Part shown: positions 1-10,900 of the stretch, piece after piece | Layout of the letters: every line of letters begins with the position of its first letter | How positions within the stretch are numbered: the first letter of the stretch is position 1 | Assembly: GCA_949825065.1 (NCBI GenBank) | Contig: OX463838.1 | Location: forward strand, 8,720,251-8,784,250 | Direction of reading: 5' to 3' | Origin: Odontocerum albicorne | Lineage: Eukaryota; Arthropoda; Insecta; Trichoptera; Odontoceridae | Length of the DNA stretch: 64,000 bases | The notes under the pieces: model-generated | The model's input: the letters and a program-made list of their open reading frames with translations, nothing else | What the model was told of the DNA's origin: nothing | Database searches by the model: none | Position numbers and translations under genes: made by a program

Positions 1-59
1 ATCGTCCGTCACGTGCGTTGCGGCGAGAATCTTGCGGGCCAGTGGTTGCCGACCGCTGG
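1..59. mobile_element. hAT-like element terminus, cut by window edge
   Basis: Read on the minus strand, the segment ending at base 59 begins CAGCGGTCGGCAACCACTGG and continues with GCCCGC. This resembles the terminal inverted repeat of many non-autonomous hAT elements (CAG-G-TCGGCAACC followed by GGCCCGC). It is clearly more GC-rich than the flank after base 60. The other end lies outside the window, so neither the pairing of termini nor the 8-bp target duplication can be confirmed. Confidence 0.4.
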
Positions 60-739
60 TGTTGTATATCAAATATGCTTTTGAAAACAAACCGTTTGAA
101 ATAGGCCTATTTAATTTATACTGCGTGGATTTTATATTTTCTATTCACACTTGAAGATTGCTGTATAAAGTATAAAAAAATAACTATGTCTTGAGCAGTT
201 GTATTCTCAACTCGTTGTATCACACGTTTGAAATTACGAGTACATACTATATATAATGTGAATAAATGAAAAAATAAAATTATTGCTGAAAGGACCATTA
301 ATATTAGGAAATTGTAGGAATTATATCATATAAGTATAGAACTTCTATTGAAGAAGGAGGAATAAAAGCGATGTCATTGAATAATAGACTTGTCTCCAGG
401 GAATGATAGGAGATGCTCGATAAAATAATCGATGATCATTTTCCCTACTCCTCGGCGTGCGATTCATCTCATCTCGGGAGATATTACGAGTACCCACTAC
501 CTGGTGACTGCTTTCAGTGAGCATTACATCGCAATTTTCTAATCGAAATAAATCTTTTCGCGCGATTTGTTTACTTTATCATTATTATCTACATGTTTCT
601 TTTTCTACACACTATTTCCCCTTTTTGTGAATTATCACGTTGCTAGGAAATGTCATATTAAAACTTTGATTTTAAATAATATTGATTATTCAAACTACAA
701 ATTACGCCTCACGGATTTTCGCAACTTTTAACGACCATG
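60..739. other. AT-rich stretch without recognised gene
   Basis: No frame with recognisable protein similarity, no tandem repeat and no tRNA-like box is visible. Two copies of the heptamer TACGAGT occur (near 238 and 486). It separates the hAT-like end from the 39-bp minisatellite. Confidence 0.6.
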
Positions 740-1482
740 TCGATTAAGGGAACCTATCCACGATGCAACATTTATATAACGATTAAGGAAACCTATCCAC
801 GATGCAACATTTATAGTACGATTAAGGAAACCTATCCACGATACAACATTTATAGTACGATTAAGGGAACCTATCCACGATGCAACATTTATAGTACGAT
901 TAAGGAAACCTATCCACGATGCAACATTTATAGTACGATTAAGGGAACCTATCCACGATGCAACATTTATAGTACGATTAAGGGAACCTATCCACGATGC
1001 AACATTTATAGTACGATTAAGGGAACCTATCCACGATGCAACATTTATAGTACGATTAAGGGAACCTATCCACGATGCAATATTTATAGTACGATTAAGG
1101 AAACCTATCCACGATGCAACATTTATAGTACGATTAAGGGAACCTATCCACGATGCAACATTTATAGTACGATTAAAGGAACCTATCCACGATGCAACAT
1201 TTATAGTACGATTATGGGAACCTATCCACGATGCAACATTTATAGTACGATTAAGGGAACCTATCCACGATGCAACATTTATAGTACGATTAAGGGAACC
1301 TATCCACGATGCAATATTTATAGTACGATTAAGGAAACCTATCCACGATGCAACATTTATAGTACGATTAAGGGAACCTATCCACGATGCAACATTTATA
1401 GTACGATTAAGGGAACCTATCCACGATGCAACATTTATAGTACGATTAAGGGAACCTATCCACGATGCAACATTTATAGTAC
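740..1482 (+). repeat. 39-bp minisatellite, about 19 copies
   Basis: Nineteen head-to-tail units of 39 bp, consensus starting ACGATTAAGGGAACCTATCC. Because 39 is a multiple of three and the unit lacks stops in one frame, a 251-codon open frame (13-residue repeats around TYPRCNIYSTIKG) runs through it. Unit differences change amino acids freely (G to E, C to Y, K to M), which does not suggest coding constraint. Two units carry CAATATTT instead of CAACATTT, at 1078 and 1312, exactly six units (234 bp) apart and both followed by a GGAAACC unit, so a six-unit block was duplicated. Treated as non-coding satellite. Confidence 0.95.
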
Positions 1483-1499
1483 TATTTCGTGAGACCTGT

Positions 1500-1892
1500 C
1501 ACCCTAAGAACATCTCAAGAATTTGTATTAGGCATCTAAGCGCGATTACCCAAAATATGCTCCATGCCGAACTTCTCACGGTGTGTAACTATAGAAGCCT
1601 TGAAACAAGAAGGCAAGAATCCATCGCGATATTCCTAATAAAGGTTTTCCAAGGTTCCTTTAACTGTCCCGCGATTCTAGAAGCACTAAGTTTATATGTA
1701 CCCAATAAATATATCCGTGCAAGGAATCACCCTCTGTTCTACATACCAACTTACAGGACGAATATCATGGCTAAACACTCAGTCACGCGTGGTATAGAGA
1801 TATTGAACCAACTGAATGACACGGTTGATATATTCTCGGTACCGTCTAGCAGTATAAGAAGAATCCTGGCTGATATTATTCCTAACGAATAA
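1500..1892 (+). pseudogene. Jockey-like LINE ORF2 C-terminal fragment
   Basis: The last ~110 residues (frame open 1557-1892, weaker similarity upstream in the same frame) match the region after the reverse transcriptase domain of jockey/R1-type non-LTR retrotransposons. Diagnostic blocks are LETRR, then FNCPAILEAL, VPNKYIRARNHPLFYIPTYR, and a final block with ILNQLN and VDIFS. The RT and endonuclease parts are absent, so this is a 5'-truncated dead copy. It begins directly after the 39-bp array and is followed by an A-rich tail. The fragment at 13746-14345 belongs to the same or a close family. Confidence 0.75.
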
Positions 1893-1944
1893 GCTAACGC
1901 TAGAAGCAAACCCTCTTTGTGTAACAGGAGAAATCCGTGCAAAG

Positions 1945-2011
1945 TGGATAAAAAAATAAAAATTAAAAAAAAAAAATTAAAAAAAAATAATAATAATAAT
2001 AAGTGTCATTT
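1945..2011 (+). repeat. A-rich 3' tail and AAT microsatellite
   Basis: A run dominated by A with interspersed T, ending in (AAT)n, begins about 50 bp after the stop of the LINE fragment. It fits the poly(A)-like 3' end of a retrotransposed copy. Confidence 0.6.
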
Positions 2012-4365
2012 AATAAACAGTAAATTAAGATAAGAAAAAATATGTTATTAAATTGTATATTGCCTGAAGATTACGAGATTAGGTCTTTGAAGTATATCGC
2101 AAATTTCTTTTTCGTAGAAATCAATTATCAATCGTTATTGTTTTGTTTTTTTTTTTATTTTCAATCCATAAAATTTTTTTATGAACTTTATAACATTGTT
2201 TTTATTATAATTACATTTAAATATAATAATAATAAAAACAATGTTATAAACAATATATGCATATTTTTATTATTTTCTTACTTTCTTTTTGTATGTTAGG
2301 GCCTTTGATTGCATGAGCTTTGTTTGACCTATCTCAAGTTCTTATTTTATGTGTGGTGGATGGTATGTGCGTAATGTTTATCGAGTAAATGTTTATAATA
2401 TTTGTGACGTTGTATACATTATATTCAGGCGCACTCAATTCTAATTTGAATATTACTCTCGTTACCTTTTTTATGGTCGATATAAGACCGTACATTGTAA
2501 TAAAATAAATAAATAATCAAAATGTAATTTTACAAAATGCCTCCATAGTAACTTATCGTTTAAATCTAAAAATCAACGATTTTATTTCATTGCAAAAATT
2601 ACATGTCTTTACACCGTTTTCTTTAACGCTTTCTGAGAATTGATGTTTATAAGAGTATATACAAAATATAAATAGTTATCAACTATTTTGGTTCTCCAAA
2701 TGTAATATGCAAAGTTCTAACCCTTATCTTGGCAAAGTTCAATTTATCCAAATATTAACAGTTTTCTTTGGTGATTCCTTATTATATGGTAAGTTATGAA
2801 GGAAAATTGAGGGAAAAAATCACAACTTTTCCTTATAGTTTTTTTTTATATGTAACACCCACGGTACATTGCCAAAATATCAATTTTTATAAAACACAAA
2901 AAAGGCTATAAAATGATTCTATAATCTAAAACATGAACAACGTTTACATAGCTGAATTATCAACAAATAAAATGAAACATAATTTTTTCTCTACATTTAG
3001 TGATTAATAAGATATTTAGATTATTTACCCCAATTTTCAAAACGCATCACGCTTTCAAGACATGTTGACCCGATGTCGTTTGAAAGGTTGTAGCGTTGTC
3101 AATATTTATCACCAGATGATACCACTACACACAATAGTGCATGTATAGTATTTGAATGTGTTGCCACATTTGAAATTACTTTACAGTTTCTGGTTTTTTT
3201 TTTAAATCCCTAAAGTAGTGTAACACCTGTGTTACAATGCCATGATAAGGGTTAAGTAAGATTTTATGTTAACATTCGCCAAAACCCAATTCCTTTTTTT
3301 TTTTATAACCACAATACGGTATGTATAGTATATAAACAAAGGAAAAATATGCAAAAAAATGCGTGACACTCCTAGCAGAGGGCGCGACATTACTCCCTCA
3401 GCCGGGATCTACGGTTTGGTTTGCTAATTCATCCGAAGCCCTATTACCCGTTAACTGTAATCTGTTACCTGCTAGATGCTCAGAACCGCCCCGAGCGCAT
3501 TACCCACTGGTGAATATTTTAAATACCCTCATCCTACTTGCGAAATAAATTTACACCGTAAATTCATCTCACCTCTCCACTTATTCCTTGATTGATATCT
3601 GTTTCGGTGACATTTCTCATTTCAACGCGAAATTATTTTTCCATTTTTTTTTGTTTTAATTTAGATAAAACCCTAAAATGTTTCCGTCGGTTAATGGCAG
3701 AGGTCACAAAAACATATTTTATGTATGAACCCTCGAGAAATACGCAGGCGTATGTCAAGTTAAATTACATATTATATTTATATATAATATATTCCTCGGT
3801 TGAAACTCGTATTTAAATAATTCGATGAAATATTTGATTTTTTTCTACATAAAATGTGATATACGTGTACATATATAAATACGTATATATAATATACGAG
3901 TACATATACGTGTATATATGTAAAAAATTATCATCAATTCCATTCATCTGAAAAATGATTATATTTGTAGAATAAAAATATTGCCAGATTTTTTTTTCTT
4001 GTAAATAAGCTTTTCTCAATAACACTCGTATAATAAAATATTCATAAACATTTTTCTGTTAATATAATACTTTTAACAAATTGTTTGATATCGTATTATT
4101 AATGGTCTCAATATTTATTTTCAAAAACAGAAATTCAACAAAATAATGTACGTACAATTATCTCTCGTTATACGCGATCCCGCTTTTCGCGTTTTAGCTA
4201 CTACGCGATTTAAATAAAATTACGAAAAAAAAAAGTCGATTTGAATTTTGCAATCACCTTGTAAGTTCCTTAGTTTGCTACATAGAACTTAATAAAGATA
4301 AAAAAAATTACACTTGACAATTAAAAAATCTGAAAATATTCTACATATTAATCCAAAGTCTTTTA
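2012..4365. other. AT-rich stretch, no gene; some LINE-tail-like sequence
   Basis: No gene is recognised. It holds a hairpin (2187-2250). At about 2470-2517, GGTCGATATAAGACCG followed by AATAAATAAATAA resembles the 3' end of a LINE. A GC-richer island sits at 3360-3545 with a 61-codon frame of unknown nature. A simple alternating TATA/TACG stretch lies at 3770-3925. Confidence 0.5.
2187..2250. repeat. Inverted repeat (hairpin), about 22-bp arms
   Basis: TTTATAACATTGTTTTTATT at 2187 is mirrored by AATAAAAACAATGTTATAAA ending at 2250, with an AT-only loop. Function unknown; AT-rich hairpins of this kind are common in old MITE remnants. Confidence 0.7.
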
Positions 4366-5418
4366 AATAATAAGATAATGATCAACGAGGTCTGCCAATC
4401 CCAGTTGATTCGTTACCTGATTGAAATGAATAATAAGATAATGATCAACGAGGTCTGCCAATCCCAGTTGATTCGTTACCTGATTGAAATGAATAATAAG
4501 ATAATGATCAACGAGGTCTGCCAATCCCAGTTGATTCGTTACCTGATTGAAATGAATAATAAGATAATGATCAACGAGGTCTGCCAATCCCAGTTGATTC
4601 GTTACCTGATTGAAATGAATAATAAGATAATGATCAACGAGGTCTGCCAATCCCAGTTGATTCGTTACCTGATTGAAATGAATAAAAAGATAATGATCAA
4701 CGAGGTCTGCCAATCCCAGTTGATTCGTTACCTGATTGAAATGAATAAAAAGATAATGATCAACGAGGTCTGCCAATCCCAGTTGATTCGTTACCTGATT
4801 GAAATGAATAATAAGATAATGATCAACGAGGTCTGCCAATCCCAGTTGATTCGTTACCTGATTGAAATGAATAATAAGATAATGATCAACGAGGTCTGCC
4901 AATCCCAGTTGATTCGTTACCTGATTGAAATGAATAAAAAGATAATGATCAACGAGGTCTGCCAATCCCAGTTGATTCGTTACCTGATTGAAATGAATAA
5001 AAAGATAATGATCAACGAGGTCTGCCAATCCCAGTTGATTCGTTACCTGATTGAAATGAATAATAAGATAATGATCAACGAGGTCTGCCAATCCCAGTTG
5101 ATTCGTTACCTGATTGAAATGAATAAAAAGATAATGATCAACGAGGTCCGCCCAATCCCAGTTGATTCGTTACCGGATTGAAATGAATAAGATAATGATC
5201 AACGAGGTCTGCCAATCCCAGTTGATTCGTTACCTGATTGAAATGAATAAATGATCAACGAGGTCTGCCAATCCCAGTTGATTCGTTACCTGATTGAAAT
5301 GAATAAATGATCAACGAGGTCTGCCAATCCCAGTTGATTCGTTACCTGATTGAAATGAATAAATGATCAACGAGGTCTGCCAATCCTAATTGATTCGTTA
5401 CCTGATTGAACTGAATAA
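4366..5418 (+). repeat. 63-bp minisatellite shortening to 56-bp units, about 17 copies
   Basis: About 14 units of 63 bp (ATGATCAACGAGGTCTGCCA at each start) followed by three 56-bp units lacking 7 bp at the AATAATAAGATA junction, then a degenerate last unit. The 63-bp part is open on both strands (267 codons plus, 242 minus) simply because the unit has no stop. Junction variants AATAATAAG and AATAAAAAG give the order N N N N K K N N K K N K, a four-unit (252-bp) higher-order period. Unit 13 has a small frame-breaking change at 5147-5152. Non-coding satellite is the simplest reading. Confidence 0.95.
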
Positions 5419-6077
5419 AGCATGTAGACTTTCTAATTGAAAATAAAAATAATAGTCGTTTTTTTTTATCTTACTCATATTAAAATCTTAAGCATCTTTA
5501 AACTTGAAGTATTTTTCTAGCGATGTGATTTTTCCTAAAAATAATTAATTGCGTAAAACGAGTGACACCTGTATTAGAAAATCATAACTAAAATAGCATT
5601 GTGAAGATACTAAACGGGGAGTTATGTATTTATTGCTAATTCTTAATCTTATCTCAAAACTTACAACGAATTAACATTTTGCATTACAATTAGGTTAATG
5701 TTACTGTACGGCACATATATTTGTTTCCAGCACATGAATTTATAATCGACTTGATTATGCAAAAAGGTCTTAACCCACATTTTACCTGTTTTGTTAGAAC
5801 TGAGTAAATATCTCGCCGCTTTGTGTGGATTCGCATGGAACAAAAAGCTCTACGACATAATTACTCATTTAGCGGTCTTGTTAATTTTGCATATTTTGTA
5901 ATGCGAGAGTCTTGAAATTTTTTGAAATAACAGGAATGTTTTTGTAAAGCACGCTCTAATTTATATTTATTTATTTCATCCCCAGTCGATGTCGACCTCA
6001 AAATATTATAATATAATATCCTACAATTTGTTATTCAATCGATAAATATAAATTGCATATATCTTTTTTTAAGAATA
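5419..6077. other. AT-rich stretch, no gene recognised
   Basis: Nothing beyond low-complexity AT sequence is recognised. No frame over 60 codons has similarity I can identify. Confidence 0.6.
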
Positions 6078-6238
6078 GATATGACCGAAGTCATAGATAT
6101 CCTTATACCCTCGAATACTAAGCGGAAAAAGTGCCTGTGTCATTCGAGGGGAGTAGCACAGCGCGGGGTTCGAACCGACGACCTTCCGCACGGAAGTCCA
6201 GTGCGTTACAGCGCGGCCATGCACCTCATAAATATATT
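6078..6238 (-). mobile_element. SINE-A, tRNA-derived SINE copy
   Basis: On the minus strand a tRNA-like head carries an A-box-like TGGCCGCGCTGTAACGC and a B-box GGTTCGAACCC, typical of Pol III-driven SINEs. The body (CTCCCCTCGAATGACACAGG, TTTTTCCGC, TAGTATTCGAGGG, ATAAGGATATCT, TCGGTCAT) matches a second copy at 48795-48925 closely, so this is a dispersed family and not a tRNA gene. Confidence 0.8.
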
Positions 6239-6262
6239 TGTATATTTTATTTATTTTTGAGA

Positions 6263-6615
6263 TGACCTCCGTGGCCTAGTTGTCAAGACGCTTGTCTTTC
6301 ACACGAGGGTTTCGGGTTCGATTTTCGATAATACACAAAACAAAATAAACAAAAAAGGGGCCCCAGTCTGATTAAAGAGTTCGTATCGCAACAATACTCG
6401 TACGTTCTTGACGTGTGCGAGTATTGTTACCTATCCACCTGCGATAATATTTCCAACACAACCGATGCTCTATTGTGAGATACTGGCCTACTCCGGTAGT
6501 TCTTAGCCCAAAGTCTCTATTACTGAAACCGAAGACAATATTGTCTTTCAGCCACGCTCTTAACGTGTCTGCATCACCAATCCTGATATGTTGAGGGATA
6601 TCATACGAATATTTT
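6263..6615 (+). mobile_element. SINE-B, long form
   Basis: The head GACCTCCGTGGCCTAGTTGT with downstream GGGTTCGATTTTCG is tRNA-like with A and B boxes. The roughly 270-bp body (CCCAGTCTGATTAAAGAGTT, GAAGACAATATTGTC, and the end CCTGATATGTTGAGGGATAT) aligns with copies at 27535-27860, 13263-13447 and 30853-31178. It is the long version of the commonest SINE in the window. The short version has a different 3' half. Confidence 0.8.
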
Positions 6616-6994
6616 AACCACTATGTAATTATATTTTGACAATACATTTTTGATATATTTAAATAGTTTTCATTTTGAAACCAGTTTTAATTTTCGACAA
6701 TGACAGGGAGTGTAGGATAAATTGTTTTATTTAGCCTAGAAATAAATTAAAACTCCTGAAGTTTCATGAGGGATGTAAAGCCTACGTGCTGCGAGTCAAA
6801 TAGTATTTTCTCATTTCCATTTATTTCCGATGAAAAATTCACGATCCAAAAAAGTTGAAGCTGTCAGCATGAACCCGTGACACAACTTGACTTGTTTATT
6901 AGTTTATATATCTATACGCTCGTGATTAGGGTTAGTATTATTTCGCTTTCATTTTAAACAATGATTTTATTCGTGCATTTTATTTTTGTTTCAG
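6616..6994. other. Stretch preceding candidate exon; nothing else recognised
   Basis: No repeat or gene similarity is recognised. A T-rich run, TTTTATTTTTGTTTCAG, ends at 6994 and reads as a good polypyrimidine tract plus AG acceptor for the candidate exon that follows. Confidence 0.4.
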
Positions 6995-7051
6995 ATTTCA
7001 ATAAGGGATCTGATTCCAATTTATCTCCGAAGACATGCAATATCGGTTACG
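6995..7051 (+). CDS. Candidate 57-bp internal exon (unassigned)
   Basis: A strong acceptor (TTTTTGTTTCAG) ends at 6994 and a near-consensus donor (G|GTAAGTTC) starts at 7052. The 57 bases between them are open in two frames. In the phase-1 frame the central residues read FNKGSDSNLSPKTCNIGY. In frame 0 they read ISIRDLIPIYLRRHAISVT. Length divisible by three and equal entry and exit phase would suit a cassette microexon. Base composition (about 42% GC) is above the flanks. I do not recognise the peptide, no neighbouring exon is seen within the window, and chance pairing of splice-like motifs is possible. Confidence 0.35.
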
Positions 7052-7580
7052 GTAAGTTCTAATATTTATACAATAATATATGTTATAATGGTTAAGTTTT
7101 AACTGTTGTTTGATGAATATTATGGAATTTCTTCAATGGTTCAATGAAAGTGTTGTGTTATTTATTTAGGATTTTTTTTAGATTGGCCGCGTTGACGTAT
7201 TTTCTTATTTTTTTTGTTTATTTGACGATCTACGGGCATATGCGTATTTTAAATAGTTTTTCACAAAAAATCTTGACAAATTATCAAATTTATTAACGTT
7301 GAAATGGCGTAATGTGAAGCATTAATATATTTCATTGCTATAGGAACTAAATTAGAAAAAATAAAGTTTTTTTTTTTCAATAAATTTATGCTTATATTTA
7401 ATTCATTCACAAGCTTTAATCCTATTATGATATAAATATTTCTTTATTTTAATAACACAATTTTTTTTTTATTGTTCACGCATAACATTATGGAAAAACA
7501 AAATTAATGGACGATAAATTAAAAAAGACTTTTTTACTTCCACTATAATTTCAACATACTCGTATTATGAGATTTTCAAC
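7052..7580. other. AT-rich stretch, no gene recognised
   Basis: AT-rich, with poly-T and poly-A runs, no recognisable repeat copy or protein similarity. If 6995-7051 is an exon this is the start of its downstream intron. Confidence 0.5.
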
Positions 7581-7808
7581 ACACCCTGCGTTCTCCTCAG
7601 GTGAGCTAATTAAACTAAACTATGTTACTTACATTGTCTATAGTATTATAGAGTATTCTCTATTCCCCGTAAGAAGTAACATATAATTTAGTTTAATTAA
7701 CTCACCTGAGAAGGACACTATTCCCCATACAGTATTATATATTATTACTCATGGATAGTATAAATAATATGTAATTTAGTTTAATTATTTCACCTGAGGA
7801 GGGCACAG
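7581..7808. mobile_element. Three-armed inverted-repeat element
   Basis: A left arm CTCAGGTGAGCTAATTAAAC (7596 on) is mirrored at 7669-7710 (TTTAATTAACTCACCTGAG) and again at 7767-7798. The outer flanks CCCTGCGTTCTC and GAGGAGGGCAC extend the symmetry. It looks like a small MITE with an extra terminal arm, from a nested insertion or an internal duplication. No coding capacity. Confidence 0.65.
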
Positions 7809-8593
7809 TATATGTTGAAATACGAATGGTTCTATGCTAAAAAAGAAAGTTAAAAGAAACAAGTGTTTTAATTTAATTCCATTATTTCAACTGTTCGTTC
7901 GTTTTTTTTTTTAAATTAATGCTAATGAATTATATATTCTTTTTATTTTCATTATTTTGTGTACATGGTACATCTAGCAGGCTTTTTGCTATACATTGAT
8001 TTGTTCCAACGAACCAGCTCACCTTGGATACATTGAATTGTTTTAATGATGATGGATTTTACAAAAAATATATTCGCTTAAATTCAAGTTTAAAAAAACA
8101 AATTAATAACCAATTCCTAAATAATAATGGTAGAAGAAGATGAAAGGAATGCGTTCTAGGATAGGGAAGGTAATCAAAGGAAAAATAGGATAAAAGGATA
8201 TTCTGAGTAATGTAATATTTTTTCTACTGTCACCACTACTGAGTCGGGGGAGGCAAGCTTCCTCTCGAATTCATCCATCCGCTTCTTGGATACCTCCGAT
8301 TTTTTTTTTATTTTCCCAAATAGTTTTTGTCGAATTGCTATTTTTTTATTTTATTACTTTTTATGGGTCGATCACAGAGTTTTAACACGTCTTCACATCA
8401 GAAGCATGTTATAAGCATGGAATAAAAATAGTTTATTTTGATCCTCGCATGATATCCGTTAAATTTAAAGTTAAAGAAAGTTTTATTTATCATCTTGTAA
8501 CAGTGTCAAACGAACTTTTTAGTGTCAAACTATTTTATTGAACTTTTCAACCTGTAAATGAAAACAACGATATTTATATTTGTGCTATCTCAA

Positions 8594-8640
8594 TTTCTTA
8601 GTGAGTTTCAAAACTTTTTGTTTTGAAACTCACTGAGAAA
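8594..8640. repeat. Near-perfect 21-bp hairpin
   Basis: TTTCTTAGTGAGTTTCAAAA (left arm 8594-8614) pairs with 8620-8640 with one mismatch around a TTTTT loop. It sits about 60 bp upstream of the 51-52-bp minisatellite. Confidence 0.8.
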
Positions 8641-8696
8641 TCGAAATAACTCACATATTTAAGTTATAGATAATATGAGTACTTTTCTATACTTAT

Positions 8697-9262
8697 TTTG
8701 AACTTCTACGTAATCGTTTTGCTCGTAGTTTATTCTTGTTGGGAAATTATTTCTACCATTTTTCTCATTTTGCTCGTAGTTTATTCTTGTTGGGAAATTA
8801 TTTCTACCATTTTTCTCATTTCGCTCGTAGTTTATTCTTGTTGGGAAATTATTTCTACCGCTTTTCTCATTTTGCTCGTAGTTTATTCTTGCTGGGAAAT
8901 TATTTCTATTATTCTTTCTCATTTTGCTCGTAGGTTATTCTTATTGGGAAATTATTTCTATTATTCTTTCTCATTTTGCTCGTAGGTTATTCTTATTGGG
9001 AAATTATTTCTATTATTCTTTCTCATTTTGCTCGTAGTTTATTCTTATTGGGAAATAATTTCTACCGCTTTTCTCATTTTACTCGCAATTAATTCTTGTT
9101 GGGAAATTGTTAATATCACTTTTATCATTTTGCTTTTAGTTTATTCTTGATGGGAAATTATTTCTATATTTTTTCTAATTTTGTTCATACTTTATTTTTG
9201 TTGGTAAAGTATTTCTATATTTTTTCTCGTAATTTATTCTTGTTGGGAAATTATTTCTATAA
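8697..9262 (+). repeat. 51-52-bp minisatellite, about 11 copies, decaying to the right
   Basis: Units contain GCTCGTAGTTTATTCTTGTT then GGGAAATTATTTCTACC. GCTCG starts at 8721, 8772, 8823, 8874 (51-bp spacing), then 8926, 8978, 9030 (52-bp spacing after TACCATT becomes TATTATTC). Units after about 9080 are strongly diverged, as expected at an array edge. Short open frames inside it are artefacts of the repeat. Confidence 0.9.
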
Positions 9263-9500
9263 TTTTTTTTTCGTTTCTGGTTAGCAGCATTTAGCCATCA
9301 AAACAGATAGATGTAGATCGTTCTTTTGTTCAACTTAATTCAATATTTCCAGCCACCACGATCTCAGGATGTGATTTTTTTTCAACCCGATATACCGAAA
9401 TAGAAAGGGATGCTCCCCCGTATCGTTCAATGTCTGCTCTTGGTGTTTAATTCTCGGACGTTTATTCGTATCAGTGTGCATTATGAATAATAAATAAACT

Positions 9501-9634
9501 ATAGTACTCGGCGGTAGGTAATACACATCGGGCTTAAGAAAGAGGCTGTCGCTTTGTAGAGCGTCGTCTCTGTCGCACAGACTGTTAGCGCATCGTGCGC
9601 TCTACAAAACGACAATCTTACCGCCGGGTACTAT
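9501..9634. mobile_element. FB foldback MITE, complete short copy
   Basis: Starts ATAGTACTCGGCGGTAGGTA and ends with the complementary TACCGCCGGGTACTAT. The interior (TAATACACATCGGGCTTAAG, AGAGGCTGTCG, TTTGTAGAGCGTCGTCTCTG) is shared with copies at 40045-40154 and 63791-64000. The interior also folds back (TTTGTAGAGCG against CGCTCTACAAA). Non-autonomous TIR element with no coding. Confidence 0.8.
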
Positions 9635-10141
9635 ACTTGTATAACGCTATTTCTTAATAACGTATCATCTCAACAGCTGTGTTTTTTTTATTTGCTATCA
9701 TTAACACCATTAAATTAATTCAAGTCAAAAAAGTCAATCTAAAATATTAAATCCAGGATTGGCAATAGTTCAGTTCAGTTCGATTCCACCTCGACCCACG
9801 CTTTTATCCGGTGACTCCTCCGGTGGTGACACAACCTGGGTGTGAAAAGAATGATAGTGACGACGGACTTAAGGTCCGACATCACCGGAGAAGGAAAATG
9901 ACTCACAACTTAGTAAATGTATTTATAAAGTGGCGTAAGGCCCGAAGCTCAAACAACTCAGAAAGCTGCCAGTACTTTCACAGAAAGTTTCAGAATGTCG
10001 ATAATGTACTACTTCACCTTTCACTCGAAACTTATTGTAAAACAATTTTGATTTGTTGGAAAAACTTGCCATTTTGCAATAAATATTGTAAATTATATAA
10101 TAAAATATTAAATGAATAACGAGTATATTATCCAACAGATC
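9635..10141. other. Stretch without recognised gene
   Basis: A moderately GC-rich part at 9780-9900 lies in a 102-codon frame (9811-10119) rich in charged residues. I recognise no domain and its second half is AT-rich and low in complexity, so I do not call a gene. Confidence 0.45.
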
Positions 10142-10260
10142 ATTGACATCTACCATATATTGACATCTACCATACATTGACATCTACCATATATTGACAT
10201 CTACCATACATTGACATCTACCATATATTGACATCTACCATACATTGACATCTACCATAC
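10142..10260 (+). repeat. 17-bp tandem repeat, exactly 7 copies
   Basis: Seven units of ATTGACATCTACCATAT/C. The last base alternates T, C, T, C, T, C, C, so the array has largely grown as a 34-bp dimer. Confidence 0.95.
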
Positions 10261-10330
10261 AATGGTACTTCTGATATATCGAAGAATATCGATCAAATAA
10301 TGACGTCGGACGGATCTTGTTTCTAAAACC

Positions 10331-10356
10331 CAAGGCCCTACTACATAAGGGCCTTG
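10331..10356. repeat. Short perfect hairpin CAAGGCCCT/AGGGCCTTG
   Basis: Nine-base arms around an 8-base loop. Isolated; no poly-T or gene next to it, so not called as a terminator. Confidence 0.6.
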
Positions 10357-10900
10357 ATAAATCCTAAGGCATTTTAAAGAACATTTGGTGGCCAAATAGT
10401 TGTCCAAAATATATTTTTTAACTATTGTATATTTGAATAAACATGAATTTCCACAATGTTAACGCTAAAACTTGAGAAATATTACCTTTTTTATTTCCTG
10501 TGGCATGTTCCGGGAGACTTGCTTACAGCCTTCGAAGCCATTTGTTGTCAGCATTTTACTTTAGCGCCGCTGTTTTGTAGACACGAAATTCTTTCGGATT
10601 TCGTGAATTCACTATTGTGTCAATTTGGCGATTTTAAAATTTCTACCTCGCACATGTAACAGTAAATACTATTTTCAAATAGAGACATTTTCGATCGCAA
10701 CTAATTTGTCCGTCTTGTCGGGATCATGATAGTCGTTATATAGCAAAGTGATGGCGAAATTGAGAAATAGCTCACTCGTAGAATACCCAACTAAGGTTCA
10801 GTTCGGTTTTCTCCTTCCGAAAAAACAGTGTTACACTCTATACCGACTTTGTTGTGGCCATGATCATCGCTACGCTTACATCATGCATAGATGGGAGCAT

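Noticed and set aside
737..1492. 251-codon open frame with 13-residue repeats as a repeat protein gene
   Set aside because: It is exactly co-extensive with a 39-bp satellite, unit changes are freely amino-acid altering, and there is no promoter, splice or flanking coding context.
3363..3548. 61-codon frame in a GC-richer island as an exon
   Set aside because: No acceptor/donor pair fits its edges and the peptide is not recognised.
4363..5181. Overlapping 267- and 242-codon frames on opposite strands
   Set aside because: Both follow from a stop-free 63-bp unit; a frame-breaking unit and 56-bp units end them.
4366..5418. CRISPR-like array
   Set aside because: Units are contiguous without unique spacers and the context is eukaryotic; the same holds for the 31-, 33- and 39-bp arrays.
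8698..8985. Frames of 65-95 codons with CWEIIST-type repeats
   Set aside because: Produced by the 51-52-bp minisatellite.
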